From Psychroserpens jangbogonensis (GTDB lineage: Bacteria > Bacteroidota > Bacteroidia > Flavobacteriales > Flavobacteriaceae), in the NCBI RefSeq assembly GCF_000797465.1, contig NZ_JSWG01000011.1, positions 1 through 64,000 on the forward strand: a stretch of 64,000 nucleotides of DNA. The letters are read 5' to 3'. Every line of letters starts with the position of its first letter. The stretch's first letter is position 1. Positions 7,033 to 16,461 of this stretch are shown in pieces. The notes beneath the pieces were generated by a model. That model saw only the letters and a program-made list of their open reading frames with translations. It did no database searches and was not told where the DNA came from. The position numbers were made by a program, and so were the translations under genes.

Positions 7033-7057
7033 TTTCAATCACTTTAATATTAATGCC

Positions 7058-7480
7058 ATGAAAAAAATTGCCGTAATAATCCTACTTATAGTTAGCGTGA
7101 ATCTTTCAGCACAAACTGATACTCAAAAATGGTTAACTGATTATAAAGAAGCGACTAAAGTTTCAGAAACACTTAACAACCCAATTTTGGTTTTTGTAAC
7201 AGATAATACATCTGGAGAAAGCTATGATGTTTTGCAAGATCAAGTTTTTAATTCAGAAAATTTCAAGAGATATGCGTCAAGTTTTGTTCTTTTAAAATTA
7301 GATATATCAACTGATAGTTATAATAAACGTTTAGCTTTTCATTATACTAAAAGTGATGCTGTTCCAGCTTTAGTTCTTATAGATAAAAAGGGAAATACAA
7401 TAGAAAAAGCTTTAACTGAAATAAATTCTAAAAACGTTTCAGAATTCATGACTTTTCTAAAGACTAAGACTAAATACTAG
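7058..7480 (+). CDS. Exported thioredoxin-fold protein lacking the CxxC motif
   Basis: This 140-aa protein has a signal peptide (MKKIAVIILLIVSVNLSAQ). The pattern WLTDYKEATKVSETLNNPILVFVTD, then VFNSENFKRYASSFVLLKLD and a cis-Pro segment DAVPALVLIDKKG (Pro103), is the DUF255/thioredoxin-like layout of small periplasmic thiol proteins. Where family members have WCxxC, this one has TSGES (residues 51-55), so it has no redox-active cysteine. It is probably a non-catalytic binding or chaperone-like relative. Its stop is 1 bp before the aminotransferase start, so the two form an operon driven from 7003-7032. Confidence 0.75.
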   Translation: MKKIAVIILLIVSVNLSAQTDTQKWLTDYKEATKVSETLNNPILVFVTDNTSGESYDVLQDQVFNSENFKRYASSFVLLKLDISTDSYNKRLAFHYTKSDAVPALVLIDKKGNTIEKALTEINSKNVSEFMTFLKTKTKY

Positions 7481-7481
7481 T

Positions 7482-8681
7482 ATGCCAGGATTTGAATTAT
7501 TTGGCGACTTAGAGCGCAAAGAAGTCAATGATGTATTAGATAATGGAGTTCTTATGCGTTATGGGTTTGATGGCATGAGAAATGGCCATTGGAAAGCAAA
7601 AGAATTAGAAGAAGAACTTCAAAACTCATTTAAAACCAACCACGTACAATTAGTGTCAAGTGGAACTGCTGCTGTGTCTGTAGCTTTAGCGTCTGCTGGA
7701 GTTGGAGCAGGAGATGAAGTCATAATGCCAACATTTACTTTTGTGGCTAGTTTTGAAGCTATAATGATGTTAGGTGCCATTCCAGTATTAGTTGATATAG
7801 ATGATACACTTACCTTGGATCCAAAAGCCGTTGAAAATGCTATAACTGATAAAACGAAAGCGGTTATGATTGTTCAAATGTGCGGAAGCATGGGAAACAT
7901 GAACGCGCTTCAAAAAATCTGTACAAAACACAATCTTTTATTTGTAGAAGATGCTTGTCAAGCTATAGGTGGGAGTTATGAAGGAAAACCACTTGGAAGT
8001 ATTGCAGATCTAGGTTGTTTTTCTTTCGATTTTGTAAAAACAATAACCTGTGGTGAAGGAGGAGCTGTGATTACTAATAATCCAGAATATTATAAAAATG
8101 CTGATCATTATAGCGATCATGGTCATGATCATGTTGGTTCAGATCGAGGTGCTGAGACGCATCCATTTCTTGGGTATAACTTTAGAATTTCTGAATTGCA
8201 TGCAGCCGTAGGTTTAGCTCAAGTGAAACGATTACCAGAATTTATAGCAATTCAGAAAAAAAATTATACCATACTCCGAGAGGCAATTACCGGAATTCCT
8301 GGTGTAACCTTTAGAAAAGTACCTGAAGGAGGAGAAGAAAGTTATGCGTTTCTAAACTTCTTTTTGCCAGATTTAGAAGTTGCTCGAAAGACGTCTAAAG
8401 CTTTAAAATCAAATGGTGTTGATGTGTGTTGGAATTACTACGATAATAATTGGCATTATATCAGAAAATGGGATCATCTTAAATCCCAAAAATCTCTGTT
8501 TCCTTTATCTTCAGAAATGAAACAAGCTCTGGAGAATCTTAAGAATAAATCATTCGAGCAATCCGATCATTACATTGGTCGTAACATATCCTGTTTGATA
8601 AAATTATCATGGACAGATGCAGAAGTGAAAGAAAGAGCCTCTAATATGGCGTCTTCTATTACAAAAGCCTTAGAGAGCTAA
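7482..8681 (+). CDS. DegT/DnrJ/EryC1/StrS-type PLP aminotransferase
   Basis: This 399-aa PLP enzyme belongs to the sugar-aminotransferase (DegT/DnrJ/EryC1/StrS) fold. Visible motifs are SSGTAAVSVAL (PLP phosphate contact), MPTFTFVAS, Asp157 in VEDACQAIGG (pyridine N contact) and the Schiff-base Lys186 in FDFVKTITCGEGGA, followed by the RISELHAAVGLAQ block. No sugar-nucleotide biosynthesis gene lies nearby, so the substrate cannot be named. It starts one base after the preceding stop codon, indicating translational coupling with the thioredoxin-like gene. It converges on ribB. Confidence 0.9.
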   Translation: MPGFELFGDLERKEVNDVLDNGVLMRYGFDGMRNGHWKAKELEEELQNSFKTNHVQLVSSGTAAVSVALASAGVGAGDEVIMPTFTFVASFEAIMMLGAIPVLVDIDDTLTLDPKAVENAITDKTKAVMIVQMCGSMGNMNALQKICTKHNLLFVEDACQAIGGSYEGKPLGSIADLGCFSFDFVKTITCGEGGAVITNNPEYYKNADHYSDHGHDHVGSDRGAETHPFLGYNFRISELHAAVGLAQVKRLPEFIAIQKKNYTILREAITGIPGVTFRKVPEGGEESYAFLNFFLPDLEVARKTSKALKSNGVDVCWNYYDNNWHYIRKWDHLKSQKSLFPLSSEMKQALENLKNKSFEQSDHYIGRNISCLIKLSWTDAEVKERASNMASSITKALES

Positions 8682-8728
8682 AGAGTTTTTATATCCAGCT
8701 TTAAATTATATTAAAAATTTAAACTGAA

Positions 8729-9889
8729 TTAGTAATTTACATAATCAACAATTTCCAATCCATAACCAATCATTCCTACACGCTTAGTTTGTTGTGTATT
8801 TGAGATTAATCGTAGTTTATGAATGTTGAGGTCGTGTAATATCTGAGCTCCAATTCCGAAGTCTTTAGAATCCATTTCAATGCGAGGTGCTTTTACAATT
8901 TCACCTTCAACTTGAGTGTCTTTTAAAAGACTAAGACGTTTTAGCAAATTCATAGATTGTGATTGCTGGTTAACAAAAACAATTGCACCTTTTCCCGCAT
9001 CATTGATAACCTTAAACATATCGTCTAATTTTTCATCTGCATTATTGGTAAGTGTGCCTAAAATATCATTATTTACTAAAGTAGCATTTACTCTCGTAAG
9101 TACTGGATCATTCTTAGACCAAGACCCTTTTGATAAAGCTATATGTATTTGATTGTTAGTTGTTTGTTGGTACGCTCTTAAACGAAAACTTCCAAAACGA
9201 GTTTCGATATTGAAATCTTCTTTTTTCTCAATTAGCGAGTCATGTTCCATGCGATAAGCGACCAAATCTTCTATGGATACAATTTTTAAATCAAACTTTT
9301 TAGCAACTTCCATAAGTTGAGGTAACCTTGCCATAGTTCCATCTTCATTCATGATCTCTACAATTACTCCAGCAGGTTCCAGACCAGCAAGTTTTGCGAA
9401 ATCAATTGCGGCTTCTGTATGACCAGTTCGTCTTAAAACTCCTCCTTCTCTTGCTACAAGAGGAAAAATATGACCAGGTCGTGCTAATTCAAAAGGTTTA
9501 GTATTTGGATCAATGAGTGCTTGAACCGTTTTTGCTCTATCGCTTGCAGATATTCCTGTGGTAACTCCATTCCCTTTTAAATCAACAGAAACAGTAAAAG
9601 CTGTTTCCATAGGATCTGTATTGTTGCGTACCATCATGTTTAGATCAAGTTCTTTACATCTACTCTCTGTTAAAGGAGCGCATATAAGACCTCTGCCGTG
9701 CGTAGCCATGAAATTGATGGTCTCTGTTGTAATCTTACTTGAAGCTGCTAGAAAATCACCTTCGTTTTCTCTGTTTTCATCGTCAACAACAATAATAACT
9801 TTGCCATTTTTAATGTCTTCAATAGCTTCAGAAATGGTGTTGAGTTCTATTTTTGTTGAATTTTTAGTGTTTGTCATTGTTGTTAGCAT
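8729..9889 (-). CDS. ribB: 3,4-dihydroxy-2-butanone-4-phosphate synthase with a degenerate GTP cyclohydrolase II-like domain
   Basis: The N-terminal domain (about residues 15-220) is a full RibB: VVDDENRENEGDFLAA carries the Mg/catalytic acidic residues, HGRGLICAPL and RRTGHTEAAIDFA follow. It makes the four-carbon unit of riboflavin from ribulose 5-phosphate. The C-terminal domain (about 225-386) aligns to RibA but has lost the three zinc cysteines (RVNATLVNND where RibA has RVHSECLTGD) and the HRQEGR catalytic block (VNQQSQSMNLL); DFGIGAQIL is kept. It should therefore not be called a bifunctional RibBA. The start is the ORF ATG at 9889 or the ATG at codon 5 (9877). Confidence 0.92.
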   Translation of the reverse strand: MLTTMTNTKNSTKIELNTISEAIEDIKNGKVIIVVDDENRENEGDFLAASSKITTETINFMATHGRGLICAPLTESRCKELDLNMMVRNNTDPMETAFTVSVDLKGNGVTTGISASDRAKTVQALIDPNTKPFELARPGHIFPLVAREGGVLRRTGHTEAAIDFAKLAGLEPAGVIVEIMNEDGTMARLPQLMEVAKKFDLKIVSIEDLVAYRMEHDSLIEKKEDFNIETRFGSFRLRAYQQTTNNQIHIALSKGSWSKNDPVLTRVNATLVNNDILGTLTNNADEKLDDMFKVINDAGKGAIVFVNQQSQSMNLLKRLSLLKDTQVEGEIVKAPRIEMDSKDFGIGAQILHDLNIHKLRLISNTQQTKRVGMIGYGLEIVDYVNY

Positions 9890-9928
9890 AACGATAAATT
9901 AGAATTGCAAAGATATGGCTTATTTCTT

Positions 9929-12292
9929 CTAAGCTGAAAAGTCTTCAAATATTTTATTCCGTCTTTTGAAATATACCACTGGGTAAATTAAAAGTCCGAA
10001 AATACTCCATAAATTATGTGAGGATAATGTTCGATTAATAAGATTGTACATTTTTTTGAAACGGATGCTTGAAGCTATAGAATACACTAAAAATAAAAGC
10101 CCAGAAATAGCTGATAATTCTAAAGTAGCACTCTCCGCAGCTGGTAATTTGTTGTTCTTAAAAACGAAATGTGAAATGAATAAAACTACAGCGATAATAA
10201 AGAAAATCAAAGCATAATTTGAATACGTCTTGTAATCATTATAGGCAGTCTTTAAGCCTGCTGTATTTGAAATTTTCTCCTTATTAGTAGAACTGATAAC
10301 AGTTTTATCACTTCTATTATTGATTTTTAAATCTTCGTTAATCTTTTTCTTTTGAAAAAAGTAGAACAGAAAATATAATGGTAAACCACCAACTGCAAAA
10401 ACTAAGGCATTGGCAATATTGCTTTTGCCTAATTGTTTGTATAAATTAGAGTTGTCTATAAAGGATTTAATTAGAGTAAACAAATAAATAACTCCAACGA
10501 CAATGCCACAAACAAACAAAGCTTGACCAGCAGAAGGGAAGCCATTATTTTTTAATATTGCTCCAGGTAGTATTAGTGTTAGCGCGATTGCGTAAAGAAT
10601 AAAAGCTAATTTAGAATTCTCTTCGTATAAATACTTTAGACGAATTGATTCTTCATAACTATAATCTATAAGATTTCCTCCAAACTTTAATTCTTGTTCG
10701 GTAATTCCTCGAGATTCTAACAATTCTAAGGAAGAGTTTTTGAACTCAATTCCATAATCATATTGTCTATAATGCTTTAGAATATCAATTAATTTCTTAT
10801 CGTCGTAACTGCTTAGTATTTGATAATCTTCAGATTCTTTTGGTAAAAGGTTTGTGTTAGTAATGAGCGTTTTACTTTCTATTCCAAATAGTTTTTTAAG
10901 AGGATTTAATAGGCCTTCAGATTCAAACAACTGTCTGTCTTTTGTAGCTCTTCTAGTAAGATAAATACTTAAAGGCAGCATAATAAGTGTTGAGATCCAG
11001 GTCGCAAAAACAGGATTTAATGTGCCGTCTAAGGAGCTGTTTTTAGCAAATATTCCAATGAAATGATAGGTCAAAAACAGTAATATAGCGATTACTAACG
11101 GTAGACCAATTCCTCCTTTACGAATTAAAGCACCTAAGGGCGCTCCAACAAAAAAGAGAATTATACAAGCGATGCCTAAAAGGTATTTTTCATGTAGTGA
11201 AATCACATGCTTACTTAGCCATTTTGTTGTTCCTGAAGCATTTTTCTTATTGGCAACTATAATTTGTCTTGTACTTGATGCTGTATTTGCGGCAAGTGTA
11301 AGTATCTGTAATTTGGTTGATGTTTTAAATAAACTGAAAATATCACCTTTAAAAATCGAATCTTTTTTTATTGTAATATTTTGATCTAGATTTTCGAAAG
11401 TTGAACGAGCGTAAAGGGTTTCAGAAAAATCTTTTAAGTTATTAGATTTCTTTTGATATAAACTATCAATCGTGTAGTTAAGGCTGCTTACATCAAGCAT
11501 ATTGTAACGATTGTCATAAGTTTTGTCATCTATGTCTACGTCATTTAATCCTTCTAAATCAACATTAATTGTGTATTCTTCAAAATAGCTTTTTGCGTAA
11601 GGTTTCTTGTTTCGCTGCTTAGGATCTTTACTGAAGATTTCTTCATAATAATGCCCTTCAAACAATACCAACTGAAGAATGTTTGAATTAGGATTACTCC
11701 TTAGTTCTCCAGAATCAGAGATAATGACTGTAGAGTTTCCAGCGCGACGAACTCCTTTTTTATGAATAACTACTTTATGAAGAAATTCACCTTTGTCTCC
11801 ACTTTTCTTTTCTACTTTTATATTGTAATCTCCTATATCATTAAACTGACCTTCGGCAATTGCCATTGCTGGTTGAACTTTAGCAATATTCTTTCTTAAG
11901 TTATAGAAATTGTAATTCGCCCAAGGAATAACATTGTTTGAGAAAATAAAAGTTGTAATACCTAATAATACAATAAAAACACTTAAACTTCTCATCGCCC
12001 GTTGAAGCGAAATGCCAGTAGATTTCATTGCTGCAAACTCATAGTTTTCGGCAAATTGTCCGAAAACCATTATAGAAGCTAGTAAAATTGTAAGTGGTAA
12101 TATTAAAGGAATAAGCGTAGGAGTAACGTATAACAAAAATTTAAGGATGACTCCAACGGCTAAGTCTTTACCTGCTAATTCGCTAATATATAGCCAAATA
12201 GATTGTAATACAAAAATGAGCATGAGTATAATAAACACGCTCAAAAAGGTTTTTAAGTAGGTCGTAAGTATGTACCTATCTAGTATTTTCAT
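9929..12292 (-). CDS. LptF/LptG-family permease with long membrane extension
   Basis: Residues 1-450 form a YjgP/YjgQ (LptF/G) permease: MKILDRYILTTYLKTFL opening, three N-terminal membrane helices, the GTxxxxR-like AMKSTGISLQRAM, a beta-jellyroll region (about 150-300) and a C-terminal trio of helices. LptF/G move lipopolysaccharide from the inner membrane to the Lpt bridge. Residues about 460-787 are extra: a soluble linker and two similar ~95-residue three-helix modules (about 560-655 and 691-787), each with a KNN...PxA motif after the first helix. E. coli homologues are about 360 aa. It lies 11 bp downstream of lolA. Confidence 0.9.
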   Translation of the reverse strand: MKILDRYILTTYLKTFLSVFIILMLIFVLQSIWLYISELAGKDLAVGVILKFLLYVTPTLIPLILPLTILLASIMVFGQFAENYEFAAMKSTGISLQRAMRSLSVFIVLLGITTFIFSNNVIPWANYNFYNLRKNIAKVQPAMAIAEGQFNDIGDYNIKVEKKSGDKGEFLHKVVIHKKGVRRAGNSTVIISDSGELRSNPNSNILQLVLFEGHYYEEIFSKDPKQRNKKPYAKSYFEEYTINVDLEGLNDVDIDDKTYDNRYNMLDVSSLNYTIDSLYQKKSNNLKDFSETLYARSTFENLDQNITIKKDSIFKGDIFSLFKTSTKLQILTLAANTASSTRQIIVANKKNASGTTKWLSKHVISLHEKYLLGIACIILFFVGAPLGALIRKGGIGLPLVIAILLFLTYHFIGIFAKNSSLDGTLNPVFATWISTLIMLPLSIYLTRRATKDRQLFESEGLLNPLKKLFGIESKTLITNTNLLPKESEDYQILSSYDDKKLIDILKHYRQYDYGIEFKNSSLELLESRGITEQELKFGGNLIDYSYEESIRLKYLYEENSKLAFILYAIALTLILPGAILKNNGFPSAGQALFVCGIVVGVIYLFTLIKSFIDNSNLYKQLGKSNIANALVFAVGGLPLYFLFYFFQKKKINEDLKINNRSDKTVISSTNKEKISNTAGLKTAYNDYKTYSNYALIFFIIAVVLFISHFVFKNNKLPAAESATLELSAISGLLFLVYSIASSIRFKKMYNLINRTLSSHNLWSIFGLLIYPVVYFKRRNKIFEDFSA

Positions 12293-12303
12293 TGATGGTT
12301 GGC

Positions 12304-12942
12304 CTAATCGAGTCTATTTATATAATAGTCTCCATATTTACTTTTGTCAAATGTAAACAAGGTTTTTGAGATCGGCTCATTCGTTTTAAAAGAATTAACA
12401 GTTAACGTAGTTTTTGTCCCGTTTTTTCCAATTTCAATAAGATTATAAATATGTTTTGTATTGGCATCAATACCTAATAAAACTTGCTTTATCTCAGAGT
12501 TGGTGTCAATTGGACTTAATTTCACATATTGAACTTTTCTTCCTTTTACATCTTGAACGATATCCATCTCGTAGGTGTATCCTTCTTTGTAAAAGGATAA
12601 CATCTTACTCGGTGTAATTGTAGTTTCTTCTTCGGAATTATCTGAAGAAATAGTTACTTCTTCATCTTCAGGACTAATTGTATAAAGTGTCTTTCCATCA
12701 TAAATTTGTGAAATGCCAAGGATGTTTAAAACATATTTGTCTCCCTCGATAACAACGTCTCCACGAGTTTCTTGGTTAATATTTTCGCTTGTATTTTGAA
12801 GTACATATTTGAAGTCTATGGATATATTTTCATAAGAATTAGTCTTATCGTAAACTTCATTAAGTAAGGTTTCAGCATCTTGTGCAAAACCAAATGAACT
12901 TATTAAAACTACTATTACTATTACAATCTGTTTCATCATCAA
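12304..12942 (-). CDS. lolA: LolA-like outer membrane lipoprotein carrier protein
   Basis: This 212-aa periplasmic protein has a signal peptide (MMMKQIVIVIVVLISSFGFAQ). The body has the LolA/LolB half-barrel layout: an opening helix DAETLLNEVYDKTNSYENISIDFKY, then strands with GDVVIEGDKYVLNI and YDGKTLYTISPEDEEV. It ferries lipoproteins from the inner to the outer membrane. It sits between ftsK (36 bp upstream) and the LptF/G gene (11 bp downstream), a neighbourhood common in Bacteroidota. One of the first three Met codons is the start. Confidence 0.88.
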   Translation of the reverse strand: MMMKQIVIVIVVLISSFGFAQDAETLLNEVYDKTNSYENISIDFKYVLQNTSENINQETRGDVVIEGDKYVLNILGISQIYDGKTLYTISPEDEEVTISSDNSEEETTITPSKMLSFYKEGYTYEMDIVQDVKGRKVQYVKLSPIDTNSEIKQVLLGIDANTKHIYNLIEIGKNGTKTTLTVNSFKTNEPISKTLFTFDKSKYGDYYINRLD

Positions 12943-12978
12943 AAATAAATGTTAGTTGTTATATAAACTACTTAATTA

Positions 12979-15378
12979 CTATTCGTTTGCTAATAATTGA
13001 TCGAGAGCTACAAAGTCAGGAACCAAAACTTGTCTAGCTTTACTGCCTTCAAATCCTCCAACGATACCAGCGGCTTCTAGTTGGTCAATTAAGCGTCCAG
13101 CTCTATTGTATCCTAGTTTTAGTTTTCTTTGTAATAAAGAAGCAGAACCTTGTTGTGCTGTCACAATAATTTCAGCAGCTTCTCTAAACAATTTATCTCT
13201 ATCTGCAATATTATTATCAAGACTTGTGCCACTTTCTTCGCCAACGTACTCTGGTAATAAATAAGCGTCAGAATACCCTTTTTGTCCACCGATAAAATCA
13301 GTGACTCTTTCAACTTCAGGCGTATCTACAAAAGCACACTGAATACGAGTAATTTCGTTTCCAGAGGTATATAGCATATCACCACGACCAATCAATTGAT
13401 CTGCTCCAGAGCCATCTAAAATGGTACGTGAATCAATTTTTGAAGTTACTCTAAATGCAATACGAGCTGGGAAATTAGCCTTAATTATACCAGTAATAAC
13501 ATTCACTGAAGGTCGTTGAGTAGCAATAATAAGGTGAATACCTATAGCACGAGCTAATTGAGCCAAACGAGCGATAGGAGTTTCAACCTCTTTTCCAGCG
13601 GTCATAATTAAATCGGCAAATTCATCAACCACTAAAACAATGTACGGTAAAAATTGATGGCCATCGTTCGGATTGAGTTTACGTGCTTTGAATTTTGCGT
13701 TGTATTCTTTAAGGTTACGACACATTGCATTTTTCAGCATTTCGTAACGATTGTCCATTTCAATACAAAGTGAATTTAAGGTGTTAATCACTTTTGTATT
13801 GTCTGTAATAATTGCTTCTTCACTATCTGGTAATTTCGCTAAGTAGTGACGTTCAATTTTATTGAATAAAGTAAGCTCTACTTTTTTAGGATCGACCAAA
13901 ACAAACTTAACTTCGGCTGGATGTTTTTTGTAAAGTAGTGAAGTTAAAACGGCATTTAAACCTACAGATTTACCTTGACCAGTGGCTCCTGCCATAAGCA
14001 TGTGAGGCATTTTGGCTAAATCAACAACAAAAGTTTCGTTGCTAATGGTTTTACCAAAAGCAATAGGAAGTTCCATTTCAGATTTTTGAAATTTCTGCGA
14101 TGCAATAACAGAACGCATCGATACAATAGTTGCATTTTTATTTGGCACCTCGATACCAATTGTTCCTTTGCCTGGAATAGGCGCAATAATACGAATACCC
14201 AAAGCCGATAGCGATAAAGCGATATCATCCTCTAAGTTTTTAATTTTTGAAATTCGCACTCCAGCTTCAGGTACAATTTCATAAAGTGTAACAGTAGGAC
14301 CAATGGTAGCTTTAATACTTGCGATACCAATTTTGTAGTTGCTTAGTGTTTCTACAATTCGGTTTTTGTTTTCTTCAAGTTCCTCTTGATTAATAGTAAT
14401 CCCTTCAGTATCATATTTTTTTAATAAATCTAAAGGTGGAAATTCAAATTTACTAAGGTCTAGTGTTGGATCAAATTGTCCAAAATCTTCAACCAGTTTA
14501 TTTGAAAGATTATCAGTTTCTGAAACTTCCTCTTCAATTGTTTTAATTTCAATATTTAACTCTGGTTCAGGTTCAGGCTCTGGTTTAGTAATAGTTACTT
14601 TAGGAGTTTCAGCCTTTGTTTCAGGTTTTGAATGTTTTTCTATTGTAGGTTTAGATTCTTCAATGTTTAGTTCAAAAGCCGACTTAATGTCTTCGGCTTC
14701 AGCAGATAAATTATTATCTAAAGGAACAACGATTTCCTCGTCTGTGCTTTTGGCAGAATTAATCTCGTCTTTTAATTCTTTATTGACGCTTTTAAAAAGT
14801 GATACAATAGCTTCTCCATTGACTTTAAAACGAATCGCTAAATACACAATTAAAATAAAAACAAGTAGGAGTATAGTTCCTATTTTACCTATATAATCCT
14901 GAAAGAAGCTATTCATTTCAAAACCTATAGTTCCTCCAAGTGAATCGTATTTGTGAGCAAAAAAGCCAAAGAATATTGAAAGCCAAATAGCGATAAGTGT
15001 TCCCCAAATCCAATGTCTTCTCAGCTTAGATTTGTTAATGTCTAATGTAACATATATACCAGAAAGGAATACTAATCCAGAAAAGATAAAAGAAGAAATG
15101 CCAAAGGCTTTATTGATAAATAAATCACTTACCCATGCACCAAGTTTGTTAAGCCAATTCTTGGCTTCGATATCTCTTGACGTTAATTCCGAAAGTGTGC
15201 TTTGATCTGCTTGACCAGTAAAGAAAAATGACAAGAAAGCGATAAACAATAAGACACCAATAATTATTAATAAACTACCCAAAATCAATTTTTGTTGACT
15301 AGATAATTTAAAACTTGGTTTCTTTAGTTTCGGCGTTGCTTTAGCTTTGCTTTTAGTCTTGGTTTTTTTCTTCGCCAT
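12979..15378 (-). CDS. ftsK: DNA translocase FtsK/SpoIIIE
   Basis: This 799-aa translocase coordinates chromosome segregation with division. There are four membrane helices in residues about 30-190, an acidic linker (about 200-310), then the alpha/beta motor: Walker A GATGQGKSVGLN near residue 460, Walker B VLVVDEFADL, ATQRPSVNVITG, and the C-terminal gamma winged helix (LLQRKLKLGYNRAGRLIDQLE) that reads KOPS-like sites. The frame is open 8 codons further to an ATG at 15402, but a -7 box TATTTTTG (plus 15400-15407, minus strand) would start transcription below that, so I chose the ATG at 15378 (MAKKKTKTK). Confidence 0.95.
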   Translation of the reverse strand: MAKKKTKTKSKAKATPKLKKPSFKLSSQQKLILGSLLIIIGVLLFIAFLSFFFTGQADQSTLSELTSRDIEAKNWLNKLGAWVSDLFINKAFGISSFIFSGLVFLSGIYVTLDINKSKLRRHWIWGTLIAIWLSIFFGFFAHKYDSLGGTIGFEMNSFFQDYIGKIGTILLLVFILIVYLAIRFKVNGEAIVSLFKSVNKELKDEINSAKSTDEEIVVPLDNNLSAEAEDIKSAFELNIEESKPTIEKHSKPETKAETPKVTITKPEPEPEPELNIEIKTIEEEVSETDNLSNKLVEDFGQFDPTLDLSKFEFPPLDLLKKYDTEGITINQEELEENKNRIVETLSNYKIGIASIKATIGPTVTLYEIVPEAGVRISKIKNLEDDIALSLSALGIRIIAPIPGKGTIGIEVPNKNATIVSMRSVIASQKFQKSEMELPIAFGKTISNETFVVDLAKMPHMLMAGATGQGKSVGLNAVLTSLLYKKHPAEVKFVLVDPKKVELTLFNKIERHYLAKLPDSEEAIITDNTKVINTLNSLCIEMDNRYEMLKNAMCRNLKEYNAKFKARKLNPNDGHQFLPYIVLVVDEFADLIMTAGKEVETPIARLAQLARAIGIHLIIATQRPSVNVITGIIKANFPARIAFRVTSKIDSRTILDGSGADQLIGRGDMLYTSGNEITRIQCAFVDTPEVERVTDFIGGQKGYSDAYLLPEYVGEESGTSLDNNIADRDKLFREAAEIIVTAQQGSASLLQRKLKLGYNRAGRLIDQLEAAGIVGGFEGSKARQVLVPDFVALDQLLANE

Positions 15379-15475
15379 TAAAGGTTTCTTAGTGTAAAAC
15401 AAAAATACAAATTACTAACGTTTATCCTAACTTAAAAGTATTTAAACCTATTAGATATTAACGGAGTTATGAACC

Positions 15476-15844
15476 TTAAAAAATTTTTGGGATATAAATA
15501 ACCAATGCAGCAATAGAAGCAGAAACAGCAGCTATAAATACGGCTCCAGCGGCAATATCTTTAATTCTGCCTATACTATCATGTCTGTCTGGATGAATAA
15601 AATCTGAAATGTACTCAACAGCTGTATTCATACCTTCTAAGCTCATCACTAAACCAATAAAGGCAATTTGAATGAGCCATTCTGTATTGGAAATGTCAAA
15701 ATAAAAGCCTGCAATAGTTACTGCAATCGCAATAAAAACCTGAATCTTTATACTAGATTCAGTTTTCACAAGATATACAGCACCTTTAAAAGCATAACCT
15801 ATGCTTTTTAATCGGTTAACTAAAAAGGAGTCTTTTTTAGACAT
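15476..15844 (-). CDS. dgkA: Diacylglycerol kinase family protein (DgkA)
   Basis: This 122-aa inner-membrane lipid kinase has three transmembrane helices (about 35-50, 56-75, 96-118). The DgkA signature is complete: Glu70, Asn73 and Glu77 in LEGMNTAVEYISD, and Lys95-Asp96 in RIKDIAAGAV. It phosphorylates diacylglycerol or undecaprenol with ATP; which one cannot be told from sequence. It starts 3 bp after the tpx stop, so the pair is an operon, and it precedes ftsK on the same strand. Confidence 0.92.
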   Translation of the reverse strand: MSKKDSFLVNRLKSIGYAFKGAVYLVKTESSIKIQVFIAIAVTIAGFYFDISNTEWLIQIAFIGLVMSLEGMNTAVEYISDFIHPDRHDSIGRIKDIAAGAVFIAAVSASIAALVIYIPKIF

Positions 15845-15847
15845 GAT

Positions 15848-16345
15848 TTACAGAGCATTGAGAGCAGCTTCATAATTTGGTTCTTGACCAATTTCAGGGA
15901 CCTGTTCAGTGTACTTAACCAAACCGTCTTTGTCTAAGACAATTACACATCTAGAAAGAAGACCGTCAAAAATACCATTTGTCATTAAAAGACCATAATC
16001 TTTTCCGAAAGCTGCTTCTTTAAAATCGGATAACATTACAACATCATTTAAGCCTTCAGCTCCACAAAATTGCTCATGCGTAAAAGGTAAATCCCTTGAA
16101 ATACATAATACTTTTGTATTCTCCAATTCACTAGCTTTTTTGTTGAAAGCTCTAACTGAGTTAGAACATACACCTGTGTTAACACTAGGAAATATGTTTA
16201 AAATTAATTTGTAACCTTCAAAATCTTTCATGGTTTTAGTAGAAAGATCAGTAGCCACTAATTTAAAGTCTATTGCTTTAGAATTAATTTCTGGGAGTGT
16301 GCCTGTTGTATATACAGGGTTTCCACCTAAAGTAATTGTTGCCAT
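15848..16345 (-). CDS. tpx: Thiol peroxidase (atypical 2-Cys peroxiredoxin)
   Basis: This 165-aa peroxiredoxin of the Tpx subfamily reduces hydroperoxides using thioredoxin. The peroxidatic Cys60 is in SVNTGVCSNS and the resolving Cys94 in HEQFCGAEG, matching the positions of E. coli Tpx Cys61/Cys95. The N-terminal MATITLGGNPVYTTG hairpin is typical. There is no signal peptide. It is the first gene of the tpx-dgkA pair. Confidence 0.96.
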   Translation of the reverse strand: MATITLGGNPVYTTGTLPEINSKAIDFKLVATDLSTKTMKDFEGYKLILNIFPSVNTGVCSNSVRAFNKKASELENTKVLCISRDLPFTHEQFCGAEGLNDVVMLSDFKEAAFGKDYGLLMTNGIFDGLLSRCVIVLDKDGLVKYTEQVPEIGQEPNYEAALNAL

Positions 16346-16461
16346 GTTTTATCTTGTTTTTAATGAATGTTAAAATTAAGTATTATTTAAACCTTAAACC
16401 CTAAGCTTATATAATATTTTACAATAGTTTAACAGATGAATTTTATGGATTTGATAATTGT

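Noticed and set aside
8729-9889. Bifunctional RibBA
   Set aside because: The GTP cyclohydrolase II residues are missing, so only the RibB activity is supported.
9890-9928. FMN riboswitch upstream of the ribB gene
   Set aside because: The gap to the upstream LptF/G gene is only 39 bp and has no riboswitch-like structure or consensus.
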